Both the position numbers and the translations under genes were made by a program. DNA of 64,000 bases from SHZI01 sp031409515 (lineage in GTDB: Bacteria; Pseudomonadota; Gammaproteobacteria; Steroidobacterales; GCA-2729495). Below are positions 24,743 through 32,599 of the stretch, in pieces (the stretch's first letter is position 1; every line of letters starts with the position of its first letter). Below the pieces are notes generated by a model, which worked only from the letters and a program-made list of their open reading frames with translations, made no database searches and was not told the DNA's origin. The stretch covers positions 1 to 64,000 of the forward strand of contig JANNXJ010000006.1 of assembly GCA_031409515.1 (NCBI GenBank), in the 5' to 3' direction.

Positions 24743-24895
24743 GTTCCGGAAGGTGCCAGTTCACGCTGCCGTGAGCATCGGTTACGGTAGGTCCCGATTC
24801 AACATATTCCTCGCTCTGGTTAGGGTTTTCCGGAGTAACGGAATTGGGCTCAAACGGATTTAGGCTTAATCGGATTTTATTGGGGAGAGACTGCA

Positions 24896-25564
24896 ATGGC
24901 TGTTACGGGCAAGGCTTTGAGTGATGTTCCGGCGATCAACCGCTTTCTGACCTACTGTCGCGTGCGCACGGTGCCAAGCAAGACCGTGATGATCCACGCG
25001 GGTGATCTGCCCGACAGCCTCTACTACATCATCGACGGTTCCGTCGAAGTGATGATCGAGGATGAAGACGGCAATGAGATGGTCCTGGCTTACCTCAACA
25101 AGGGCCAGTTCTTCGGCGAGATGGGCCTGTTCCACGAGCAGCCTGCCCGGAGTGCCTGGGTAAGAACCCGCGTCAGCTCCGAAGTTGCCGAAATGACCTA
25201 TCCCCGCTTCCGCCAGATCGCCAGTGAGAGTCCGGGACTGGTTTTCGAACTGGCCACCCAGCTCGCCACCCGCCTTGACCGCACCAACCGCAAACTCGGC
25301 GACCTGGCCTTCGTGGACGTCACCGGCCGTGTGGCCCACGCCATCATGGACCTCTGCAACGAACCCGACGCGATGACCCATCCGGACGGGATGCAGATCA
25401 AGGTCAGCCGCCAGGAACTGTCACGCCTGGTCGGCTGCTCCCGGGAGATGGCGGGCCGCGTGCTGAAGGTCCTCGAGGAACAGGGCCTGATCACGGCCAC
25501 CGGCAAGACCATCGTCGTGTACAACGCCCGGCCGAAGCCGAAGCTGAAGGCCGTCGGGCTCTAA
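24896..25564 (+). CDS. crp: cAMP receptor protein (CRP/Vfr-type regulator)
   Basis: A 222-residue regulator closely related to E. coli CRP. The cyclic-nucleotide domain has G74-E75 and R85-S86, equivalents of the cAMP phosphate and ribose contacts. The position equivalent to E. coli Ser128 is Asn131 in LDRTNRKLGDLAF, so nucleotide affinity may differ. The winged helix has CSREMAGRVLKVLEEQGL (from 181) with R183, E184 and R188, the DNA-reading residues of CRP. A GGGGAG ribosome-binding site precedes the ATG. A perfect CRP site upstream suggests autoregulation. Confidence 0.95.
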   Translation: MAVTGKALSDVPAINRFLTYCRVRTVPSKTVMIHAGDLPDSLYYIIDGSVEVMIEDEDGNEMVLAYLNKGQFFGEMGLFHEQPARSAWVRTRVSSEVAEMTYPRFRQIASESPGLVFELATQLATRLDRTNRKLGDLAFVDVTGRVAHAIMDLCNEPDAMTHPDGMQIKVSRQELSRLVGCSREMAGRVLKVLEEQGLITATGKTIVVYNARPKPKLKAVGL

Positions 25565-25585
25565 TCGGCAAGGACGAATGGTTTA

Positions 25586-25613
25586 GGGGGCTGTCCCGCA
25601 GGGGGCAGCCCCC
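25586..25613. terminator. hairpin between convergent crp and rpe
   Basis: GGGGGCTG (25586-25593) pairs with CAGCCCCC (25606-25613) around a 12-base loop. It sits exactly between the two convergent genes. The following T tract is poor (TTACTTC), so termination efficiency is uncertain. Confidence 0.5.
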
Positions 25614-26276
25614 TTACTTCAACTCCGCACGCATCTGACGGATCGTCGCGGCGTAGTCCTTGCTGCCGAAAATCGCCGATCCCGCCACAAACACGTCCGC
25701 CCCGGCCTCCGCAGCCTTGCGGATGTTGTCGGCCTTGATCCCGCCATCGACCTCCAGACGCACCGGCCTGCCCAGTCTGGTGATGCGCTCACGGACAGCC
25801 TGGAGCTTCGGCAGGCTGCCTGGAATAAATGCCTGACCGCCAAAACCGGGGTTCACTGACATCACCAGCACCAGATCCAGATCCGGCAGGGTGAAATCCA
25901 GGCAATCCAGCGGCGTGGCCGGATTCAGCACAAGGCCGGGACTGCAGCCCAGTTCACGGATGAGCCGGATCGTGCGGTCCACGTGCTGGCTCGCTTCCGG
26001 GTGAAAGCTGATCCAGCTGGCCCCGGCTCCGGCAAAGGCCCGAGCGAGTTCATCGACGGGTTTCACCATGAGGTGCACATCGATAGGAGCCTTGATGCCC
26101 CGCTTGCGCAACGCTGCACAGACCAGCGGCCCGATCGTGAGTGCCGGTACGTAGTGATTGTCCATCACGTCGAAGTGGATGATGTCAGCACCGGCGGCGA
26201 GCACGGCCTCGACCTCCTCGCCCAGTCGGGCAAAGTCGGCAGACAGGATCGATGGAGCTATGAGTGGGGTTTGCAT
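25614..26276 (-). CDS. rpe: ribulose-phosphate 3-epimerase
   Basis: A 220-residue TIM-barrel enzyme interconverting ribulose and xylulose 5-phosphates. Motifs: APSILSADFARLG (about 6-18), HFDVMDNHYVP (about 36-46) with metal-binding His and Asp, MSVNPGFGGQAFIP (about 142-155) and EVDGGIKADN (about 176-185). The ATG at 26276 gives the usual family length; upstream in-frame codons were rejected. The -10 element lies six bases before the start codon. Confidence 0.96.
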   Translation of the reverse strand: MQTPLIAPSILSADFARLGEEVEAVLAAGADIIHFDVMDNHYVPALTIGPLVCAALRKRGIKAPIDVHLMVKPVDELARAFAGAGASWISFHPEASQHVDRTIRLIRELGCSPGLVLNPATPLDCLDFTLPDLDLVLVMSVNPGFGGQAFIPGSLPKLQAVRERITRLGRPVRLEVDGGIKADNIRKAAEAGADVFVAGSAIFGSKDYAATIRQMRAELK

Positions 26277-26282
26277 CCGAAA

Positions 26283-26291
26283 AATATAGCA
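26283..26291 (-). promoter_or_regulatory. rpe extended -10, predicted leaderless
   Basis: On the minus strand TGC-TATATT, an extended -10, followed by six bases and then the rpe ATG. Transcription is predicted to start at the start codon. Confidence 0.55.
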
Positions 26292-26335
26292 CGGGCCTGC
26301 CAGCCCAGTGGCCGCGCTGATGAGATCCACACGAC

Positions 26336-27157
26336 CTACTTCATCCCGCGCTGCTCGCGGATCAGTTCGTAGGCGGCGCGGATCTCGTGGGTCCGTTCCT
26401 CAGCGGCTTCGAGCATCGATTCTGGCAGGCCACGGGCCGCCTGCTTGTCCGGATGATGCTGATTCATGAGGCGCCGATAGGCAGTCTTCACCTCCGCGTC
26501 CGTCGCCGCCGCCTCGATACCGAGGGCGCGGTAGGCGCCGCCCAGGGTCTGTCCGGGTGACGCCACCGGCCGCTGCTGGCGAAAGGACCGGCGGGCCCGG
26601 AGTATCGACTCCAGGCGGGCAAGGTCCATGCGCCCTACGCCGAGCGTGTCGGTCATGGACAGCAGCAGGGCCCGCTCTGCGCCACTGATGGCCGGCTTGC
26701 CCAGCAGGAAATCCATCTGGATCTCGACAAAGGTGCGCAGCAACTCGGGTTGGCCCCGGCAGGCCCGGCGCAGCAGCCGCACGCGGTCGCGCAGGGGAAA
26801 GTCCGCCTGCTTGCCCTCGGCGAAGCACTCGATGGCGCGCCGGATGGCTTCAGGCCGCAGGCGCATTTCCGACATCAGGGTGCGTGCCGCCTCGATCTCA
26901 GCCTCGGAGACCCGGCCATCTGCTTTGGCCAGCGCACCGAGCCCGTAAAACGCTGTCTGGAAGAAGAGCCGCTGACGGTCCTCGTCGGAGTAGGTGTCGC
27001 CATCACCCGGAGCAACCGGGCCATCATGGCCCAGGTAGCCCGCGCTCCCGGCCCCGCGGTCAAACTGATGACCCAGAGCACTGCCGATGAGGGCGCCCAC
27101 GGGTCCGCCGACCAGCAGGCCCAGGATGCCGCCGCCAACTTTGCCAATCCATGCCAT
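26336..27157 (-). CDS. djlA: DnaJ-like co-chaperone DjlA
   Basis: A 273-residue protein with an N-terminal glycine-rich membrane segment (about 7-29, a glycine zipper), a TerB-like helical domain (about 60-180) and a C-terminal J domain (about 205-273) with the HPD motif in NQHHPDKQA. This is the DjlA layout: an inner-membrane protein stimulating DnaK. It follows rpe in convergence of orientation with its own start 70 bases from divergent purC. Confidence 0.92.
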   Translation of the reverse strand: MAWIGKVGGGILGLLVGGPVGALIGSALGHQFDRGAGSAGYLGHDGPVAPGDGDTYSDEDRQRLFFQTAFYGLGALAKADGRVSEAEIEAARTLMSEMRLRPEAIRRAIECFAEGKQADFPLRDRVRLLRRACRGQPELLRTFVEIQMDFLLGKPAISGAERALLLSMTDTLGVGRMDLARLESILRARRSFRQQRPVASPGQTLGGAYRALGIEAAATDAEVKTAYRRLMNQHHPDKQAARGLPESMLEAAEERTHEIRAAYELIREQRGMK

Positions 27158-27211
27158 CCGTGATCTCTGGGTAGCTGCGTCGATTTGTTAGGGGGCAAGC
27201 GCGGACGGCGC

Positions 27212-27220
27212 TGCTAGAAT
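27212..27220 (+). promoter_or_regulatory. purC extended -10, predicted leaderless
   Basis: TGC-TAGAAT (27212-27220) followed by six bases and the ATG at 27227. A -35 hexamer is not evident, in keeping with an extended -10 promoter. Confidence 0.55.
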
Positions 27221-27226
27221 CCCGGG

Positions 27227-28126
27227 ATGACCCGGAGCATCGACCCTGACGCACTCTACGAATCCAGATTGACAGCCCTCCCCCGGCTCAGTCAAGGCAA
27301 GGTCCGCGACATCTATGCCGTGGATGACGCCCACCTGCTGATCGTCACCACGGACCGGCTATCGGCCTTCGACGTGGTGCTGCCCGATCCGATTCCGGGC
27401 AAGGGGGAAGTCCTGACCCAGCTGTCCAACTTCTGGTTCGGCCGGACCAGCCACATCGTCCGCAATCACCTCGCCGACCTGCCGCTGGCGTCGATCATCA
27501 CGGATCCTGAGGAACGGGCGACTGTGGCCAGCAGGGCCACAGTGGTGCGCCGCCTGAAGCCCCTGCCCATCGAGGCCGTGGTGCGGGGTTACCTCATTGG
27601 TTCGGGCTACAAGGATTACGAGGCGACCGGTGCGGTCTGTGGCCTACCACTCCCGGCAGGGCTCCCACTGGCAGCACCACTACCGGAGCCGCTTTTTACG
27701 CCCGCCACCAAGGCCGCTCTCGGCGATCATGACGAGAACATCAGTTTTACCGAGTGCGAAAAGCTCCTGGGTGCCGATCGCGCCCGGCAGGTTCGGACTC
27801 TGGCTATCCGCGTCTATACGGAAGGTGCGGCCTACGCACGGAGCCGCGGCATCATCATTGCGGACACCAAGTTTGAGTTCGGTCTGGACGACGCCGGCGA
27901 GCTGTACCTGATCGACGAGGTAATGACGCCCGACTCATCCCGCTTCTGGCCCGCGACGGAGTACCGCTCCGGCATCAGCCCCCCGAGCTACGACAAGCAG
28001 TTCGTCCGGGACTACCTGGAAACGCTGGACTGGAACAAGAAAGCACCGGGGCCAAAGCTCCCGCCGGACGTGATTCGCCGGACCACGGAGAAGTACCGGC
28101 AGGCGCTGGAGTTGCTGACCGGCTAG
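27227..28126 (+). CDS. purC: phosphoribosylaminoimidazole-succinocarboxamide synthase
   Basis: A 299-residue SAICAR synthase, the longer form also seen in yeast and many proteobacteria rather than the 237-residue E. coli type. Motifs: GKVRDIYAVDDAHLLIVTTD (about 23-42), the PIEAVVRGYLIGSGYKDY stretch (about 110-127), IADTKFEFG (about 209-217) and DEVMTPDSSRFW (about 230-241). It catalyses an ATP-dependent step of purine synthesis. The mRNA is predicted to begin at the start codon. Confidence 0.96.
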   Translation: MTRSIDPDALYESRLTALPRLSQGKVRDIYAVDDAHLLIVTTDRLSAFDVVLPDPIPGKGEVLTQLSNFWFGRTSHIVRNHLADLPLASIITDPEERATVASRATVVRRLKPLPIEAVVRGYLIGSGYKDYEATGAVCGLPLPAGLPLAAPLPEPLFTPATKAALGDHDENISFTECEKLLGADRARQVRTLAIRVYTEGAAYARSRGIIIADTKFEFGLDDAGELYLIDEVMTPDSSRFWPATEYRSGISPPSYDKQFVRDYLETLDWNKKAPGPKLPPDVIRRTTEKYRQALELLTG

Positions 28127-28220
28127 CACGGATGCGAATCCAGGCGTTTTCGTCCCTTTCGTGACGAGACATGGAAGGCCCTGACGTCGAAAATCCGGTG
28201 GGATCATCCTCCCCACCCCA

Positions 28221-28250
28221 TTGTTACGTTGTAGCTCCACGGGCTACACT
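28221..28250 (+). promoter_or_regulatory. higBA promoter, predicted leaderless
   Basis: TTGTTA (28221-28226), 18-base spacer, TACACT (28245-28250), then eight bases to the higB ATG at 28259. Confidence 0.55.
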
Positions 28251-28258
28251 CGTCCTGA

Positions 28259-28537
28259 ATGATCAGGAGCTTCCGTCACAAGGGGCTCCGCATCCTCTAC
28301 GAGACAGGATCTTCTCGAGGGATTCCCCCGGCGCGGGCCGAGCGGCTGCAGGAGATCCTGACGCTGCTCGACGTGGCAACCAGTCCCCGGGATCTGGCCC
28401 TTCCGGGGTTCAGGCTTCACCAGCTGCAGGGCGCCCTCGCCCCGGCATGGAGCATCACCGTCTCGGGCAACTGGCGCGTCACGTTCGTATTCGAACTGGG
28501 CGACGTGTTCGAGGTTAACCTCGTTGACTACCACTAA
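28259..28537 (+). CDS. higB: HigB-family toxin (RelE superfamily mRNA interferase)
   Basis: A 92-residue toxin of the HigB-1/killer family. The start MIRSFRHKGLRILYETG and the end GDVFEVNLVDYH are characteristic, as is the GNWRVTFVFE strand. Such toxins cut mRNA on the ribosome. The gene precedes its antitoxin, the usual higBA order, with 11 bases between. It sits between purC and pmbA with no other mobile signatures. Confidence 0.93.
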   Translation: MIRSFRHKGLRILYETGSSRGIPPARAERLQEILTLLDVATSPRDLALPGFRLHQLQGALAPAWSITVSGNWRVTFVFELGDVFEVNLVDYH

Positions 28538-28548
28538 GGACGCCCGCC

Positions 28549-28833
28549 ATGCCGATGAAGGTCCCTGCCCATCCTGGCCGACTGATCCAGAGCACGTGCC
28601 TCGAGCCCTTGGGGCTGTCCGTCAGCGAGGCCGCCCGGGTTCTTGGTGTCTCGCGGCCGACCCTTTCGAGCCTCATCAACGGCCGGGCAGCACTGTCAGC
28701 TGAGATGGCTATACGCCTGGAAAAAGCGTTCGGGAGCACCGCTGATGCCTGGGTGCGAATGCAGGCGGCTCACGACCTCGCCAGAGCGCGAAGCCGCGCG
28801 GGGGCTATTCGGGTGCGGCGGTATCGGGGCTGA
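28549..28833 (+). CDS. higA: HigA-family antitoxin (XRE-type HTH)
   Basis: A 94-residue antitoxin with a helix-turn-helix at about 25-50 (LSVSEAARVLGVSRPTLSSL) and the HPGRLIQ start and AFGSTADAWVRMQ region typical of HigA. It neutralises HigB and is expected to repress the pair. A possible operator was not identified. Its stop is 24 bases from the convergent pmbA stop. Confidence 0.93.
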   Translation: MPMKVPAHPGRLIQSTCLEPLGLSVSEAARVLGVSRPTLSSLINGRAALSAEMAIRLEKAFGSTADAWVRMQAAHDLARARSRAGAIRVRRYRG

Positions 28834-28857
28834 CTCCTCGCCAAAACCCCGCCAGAC

Positions 28858-30207
28858 TCAACTCCCCCCGATCGACATCTGCTCCAGCAGTATCGATCCG
28901 GTGAGGACGGCACCGCGCCGGTCCACATCACTGCCAATCCCCAGAATCCCCCGGAACATGTCCTTCAGGTTGCCCGCGATCGTGATCTCGGTTACCGGGT
29001 ATTGGATTTTGCCTTTCTCCACCCAGAAACCGCTGGCACCCCGGGAGTAGTCGCCGGTCACCGGGTTCACGCCGCTGCCCATGAGGTCAGCAATCACGAG
29101 GCCGCGATCCATGGTTTTCAGCAGGTCAGCAAAGGTCTCGCCCGTGCTGTGGACGACCAGATTGTGGGCGCCGCCAGAGTTTCCTGTGGACTGCATCCCC
29201 AGCTTGCGCGCGTAGTAGCTGCCGAGCAGGTACCCACCAAGCACGCCAGCATCGACCAGTCGCCGCTCCGTCGTCGCCACACCTTCGTCATCGAAGGGGG
29301 CGCTGGCCAGGGCCTTCAGCAGGTGGGGCTTCTCATCGATGGTGACGCGGCTCGCGAACACGGGCTTGCCGAGGGCGTCCACCAGGAATGAGGACTTTCG
29401 ATAGAGTGCCCCGCCGCTGATGGCACCGAGCAGGTGCCCGATCAGACCGCGGGCGACCCGTGCGGGAAAGAGCACGGGCGCGTTGCAGGTCTCCAGCTTG
29501 GTCCCGCCCAGGCGGGCGACCGTGCGCCGGCCTGCCTCGGCGCCGACCTCAGCTGGACCTGGCAGGTCGGCTGCATCGCGAGCCACGGCATACTCGTAGT
29601 CCGTTTCCATGGCGCCGTCCTGCGCAGCCACCACAGAGCAGGAAATGCTGTGATCAGACTCCGGATAGCTGCCGAGAAAGCCGTGGCTGTTGCCGTAGAC
29701 CCGGAGGCTCTCGCTCGTGCTGACCGACGCGCCCTCCGAGTTGGTCACGCGGGGGTCCACGTCCAGAGCCGCGGCCTCGCAGGTGGTCGCCAGCTCGATG
29801 GCTGCTGCGGGGTCGATGGCCCAGGAGTGATAGAGGCTGAGCTCCGGAATGCTTTTCGCGAGCCGGCCCACATCCGCCAGACCAGAGGCGGGGTCCTCGG
29901 CGCCATAACGGGCCAGGGCGCAGGCCTTGCGCACCGATTCCTCGATTGCCTCAGGCCGCAGATCCGACGTACTGGCGCTGCCCTTGCGGTGGCCCAGCCA
30001 GACCGTCACGCCTAGACCCTGATCCCGCTGGTGCCGGAGGGTTTCCACCTCCCGCAGTCTCACGTTTACGGAAAATCCAGTGCCAAAGCTCGCATTAGCC
30101 TCTGCCTGGGAGGCTCCCAGCTGCCTGGCCAGGCGCAGGACGTCATTGACCTTCTCCTGAAGGGTTGCGACACCGTTCTCGAGGCTGAGTGCAGTGCGTG
30201 TGCTCAT
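28858..30207 (-). CDS. pmbA: metalloprotease subunit PmbA/TldE
   Basis: A 449-residue partner of TldD. The TldD/TldE heterodimer degrades unfolded peptides and matures microcin B17 and CcdA in E. coli. As expected for TldE it lacks the HExxxH metal site. Conserved segments: ASQAEANASFGTGFSVNVR near the N-terminus and STGNSGGAHNLVV near 350. It overlaps tldD by four bases; the yjgA gene often found between them is absent. Confidence 0.95.
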   Translation of the reverse strand: MSTRTALSLENGVATLQEKVNDVLRLARQLGASQAEANASFGTGFSVNVRLREVETLRHQRDQGLGVTVWLGHRKGSASTSDLRPEAIEESVRKACALARYGAEDPASGLADVGRLAKSIPELSLYHSWAIDPAAAIELATTCEAAALDVDPRVTNSEGASVSTSESLRVYGNSHGFLGSYPESDHSISCSVVAAQDGAMETDYEYAVARDAADLPGPAEVGAEAGRRTVARLGGTKLETCNAPVLFPARVARGLIGHLLGAISGGALYRKSSFLVDALGKPVFASRVTIDEKPHLLKALASAPFDDEGVATTERRLVDAGVLGGYLLGSYYARKLGMQSTGNSGGAHNLVVHSTGETFADLLKTMDRGLVIADLMGSGVNPVTGDYSRGASGFWVEKGKIQYPVTEITIAGNLKDMFRGILGIGSDVDRRGAVLTGSILLEQMSIGGS

Positions 30208-31670
30208 TCGCCGCCACCCGTGCCACCGATGGTCAGGCCGTCGATACGCAGGGTCGGCTGCCCGACGCCCACGGGGACTGACTGACCTTCCTTGCCACAG
30301 ACACCAATGCCCGTATCCAGTGCCAGGTCGTTACCCACCATGCTCACGCGATTGAGCACGGTCGGGCCATCACCCACCAGCGTGGCATCCCGGATCGGGG
30401 CCCCCAGCTTCCCGTTCTCGATGCGGTAAGCCTCCGTGGCAGAGAAGACAAACTTGCCGGAGGTGATATCCACCTGACCGCCGCCGAAGTTGCGCGCATA
30501 GACGCCCTTCTTCACCGACGCAATGATCTCGTCGGGGTGATGGGGCCCGGCCAGCATGTAAGTGTTGGTCATCCGCGGCATTGGCGTGTGCGCAAAGGAC
30601 TGACGACGCCCGTTGCCCGTCGACTCAGTGCCCATGAGCCGGGCGTTCATCTTGTCCTGCAGGTAGCCACGCAGGATGCCGTTCTCGATGAGTACCGTGT
30701 TCCGGGTCGGGGTGCCTTCATCATCCACATTCAGGGAACCGCGGCGATTGGGCAAGGTGCCGTCATCGACGACGGTGCACAGGTCGGACGCCACCCGTTC
30801 CCCAATGCGACCCGTGAAGGCCGACGTCCCCTTGCGATTGAAGTCCCCCTCCAGACCGTGACCGATGGCCTCGTGCAGCAGGACCCCGGGCCAGCCGGGC
30901 CCGAGAACCACGATCATCTCCCCGGAAGGCGCAGGTACTGCGTCCAGGTTGACCACCGCCTGGCGTACCGCTTCACGCCCATACTCCAGCACCTGCTCCG
31001 GCGTGAAGTACTCATAGCCGAAACGCCCGCCCCCACCGGCGTAGCCCTGCTCGCGCTTGTCACCCTGCTCCACGATGACCGAAATGTTGAAGCGGACCAG
31101 CGGCCGCACGTCGGCCGCCATGGACCCATCGCTGGCACACACCAGGATCACCTCATGGGCTGCGGCGAGACTCGCCACGACCTGCTTGACCCGCGGGTCC
31201 AGCGCGCGCACCTCGCTGTCGATGCGCTGGAGCAACGCGACCTTGTCGTCGTCGGTCAGGGTGGGCAGTGGGTCGATAGGCGCGTAGAGCCGGTGACCAG
31301 TGCGCGGCTGCCAGGCCTGGACCCGGCCCTGCTGGCCCTGGCGGACGATCGCACTGGCGGCAGCAGACGCCTGCAGCAACGCCGGGACGACTAACTCATC
31401 AGAGTACGCGAAGCCGGTCTTCTCGCCAGACATCGCCCGGACCCCAACACCCTGCTCGATGCTGTGGGCCCCTTCCTTGACGATGCCGTCCTCCAGCGTC
31501 CAGGACTCCTGGCGGGAGACCTGGAAATACAGGTCCGCATTGTCCACCGTGCCCCGCATCAGGGCGCCGAGCGCCCGCTCCAGGTCGTGGTCGGCAATTC
31601 CGGCCGCATCCAGCACCTGACTGCGCACGCGCGCCAGGGACGATTCGGGGGTCACTACTGCGTTCATCAT
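30204..31670 (-). CDS. tldD: metalloprotease TldD
   Basis: A 488-residue catalytic subunit with the zinc site HEAIGHGLEGD (about 263-273) and the downstream conserved block STGNGRRQSFAHTPMPRMTN. Works with PmbA, encoded next to it. It follows the nitrilase-like gene by 25 bases in the conserved yhdP-nit-tldD order known from pseudomonads. Confidence 0.96.
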   Translation of the reverse strand: MMNAVVTPESSLARVRSQVLDAAGIADHDLERALGALMRGTVDNADLYFQVSRQESWTLEDGIVKEGAHSIEQGVGVRAMSGEKTGFAYSDELVVPALLQASAAASAIVRQGQQGRVQAWQPRTGHRLYAPIDPLPTLTDDDKVALLQRIDSEVRALDPRVKQVVASLAAAHEVILVCASDGSMAADVRPLVRFNISVIVEQGDKREQGYAGGGGRFGYEYFTPEQVLEYGREAVRQAVVNLDAVPAPSGEMIVVLGPGWPGVLLHEAIGHGLEGDFNRKGTSAFTGRIGERVASDLCTVVDDGTLPNRRGSLNVDDEGTPTRNTVLIENGILRGYLQDKMNARLMGTESTGNGRRQSFAHTPMPRMTNTYMLAGPHHPDEIIASVKKGVYARNFGGGQVDITSGKFVFSATEAYRIENGKLGAPIRDATLVGDGPTVLNRVSMVGNDLALDTGIGVCGKEGQSVPVGVGQPTLRIDGLTIGGTGGGE

Positions 31671-31695
31671 GGTTCCTGGCTATTCAGTCCTGCGC

Positions 31696-32511
31696 CTAGA
31701 AGCGCCGGTGGTCGAGCACCGGAAACTGCTGGCGTAGCCGCTTCAGGCGTTGAGTGTCGATAGTGGCCGTGATCACGCGGGTGCGGCCGCCCGCATCGGC
31801 CAGAATGGCGCCCCAGGGATCGACCAGCATCGTGTGGCCGTAGGTCTGGCGCCCCCCCGGGTGAGTGCCCGTCTGGGCCGCGGCAGCCACATAGGTGAGA
31901 TTCTCAATGGCCCGGGCACGCAGGAGCGCCTCCCAGTGTGCCTCGCCAGTCCGGTAAGTGAAGGCAGCGGGCAGTGCCAGCACGTCCATACCCTCGCTGG
32001 ACATCTGCCGGAACAGTTCAGGAAAACGCAGGTCGTAGCAGACGGCCACCCCGAGCGCGCCCCAGGGTGTTTCTATGCAGAGCGGCTTGGTGCCGGACAT
32101 CGTGCTCCGGGACTCCCGGTAGGCTTCTTCGCTCTCGGGCACGCGGGCGTCGAACAGGTGCACCTTGTCGTAGCGCCCGGCCCGCTTGCCGCTGCCGTCG
32201 TAGACCAGAGCAGCCGCATACGGGCGCTTGGGATCATCGCTCTTCAGCGGAATCGTGCCGCCCACGATCCACAGGTCGGACCGGGCTGCTTCAGCGGCGA
32301 GAAAGTCCTGCAAGGGGCCCGCGCCGTCGTCTTCGATGATCGCCAGACGATCAGACTCCTTCTTGCCCATCCGGGCGAAGTTTTCGGGCAGCACAGCAAG
32401 GGTCGCCCCCTCGGCAGCGGCCGACCGGAGGGCACGCCGGGCGCGGGTGAGGTTGGCGGCGACGTCCTCGCCGGAGTTCATCTGGATGGCGGAGATGCGG
32501 AGGGTCTTCAT
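31696..32511 (-). CDS. carbon-nitrogen hydrolase (nitrilase superfamily, Nit1/YbeM-like)
   Basis: A 271-residue amidase of the nitrilase superfamily with the Glu-Lys-Cys triad: Glu in VLPENFA (about 39-45), Lys in RYDKVHLFD (about 113-121) and Cys in GVAVCYDLRFPELFR (about 150-164). The closest relatives are Nit-type deaminated-glutathione amidases, a repair enzyme role; substrate is inferred. It lies 88 bases after yhdP. Confidence 0.9.
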   Translation of the reverse strand: MKTLRISAIQMNSGEDVAANLTRARRALRSAAAEGATLAVLPENFARMGKKESDRLAIIEDDGAGPLQDFLAAEAARSDLWIVGGTIPLKSDDPKRPYAAALVYDGSGKRAGRYDKVHLFDARVPESEEAYRESRSTMSGTKPLCIETPWGALGVAVCYDLRFPELFRQMSSEGMDVLALPAAFTYRTGEAHWEALLRARAIENLTYVAAAAQTGTHPGGRQTYGHTMLVDPWGAILADAGGRTRVITATIDTQRLKRLRQQFPVLDHRRF

Positions 32512-32599
32512 GGTTGCTCTTCGGGGTCGTCCCTGGGTGCCGGGCCAAGTGTAATCTGGGGGCGAAAAGCCTGCCTGACAAGCGGCTGGCCCCGACAGT

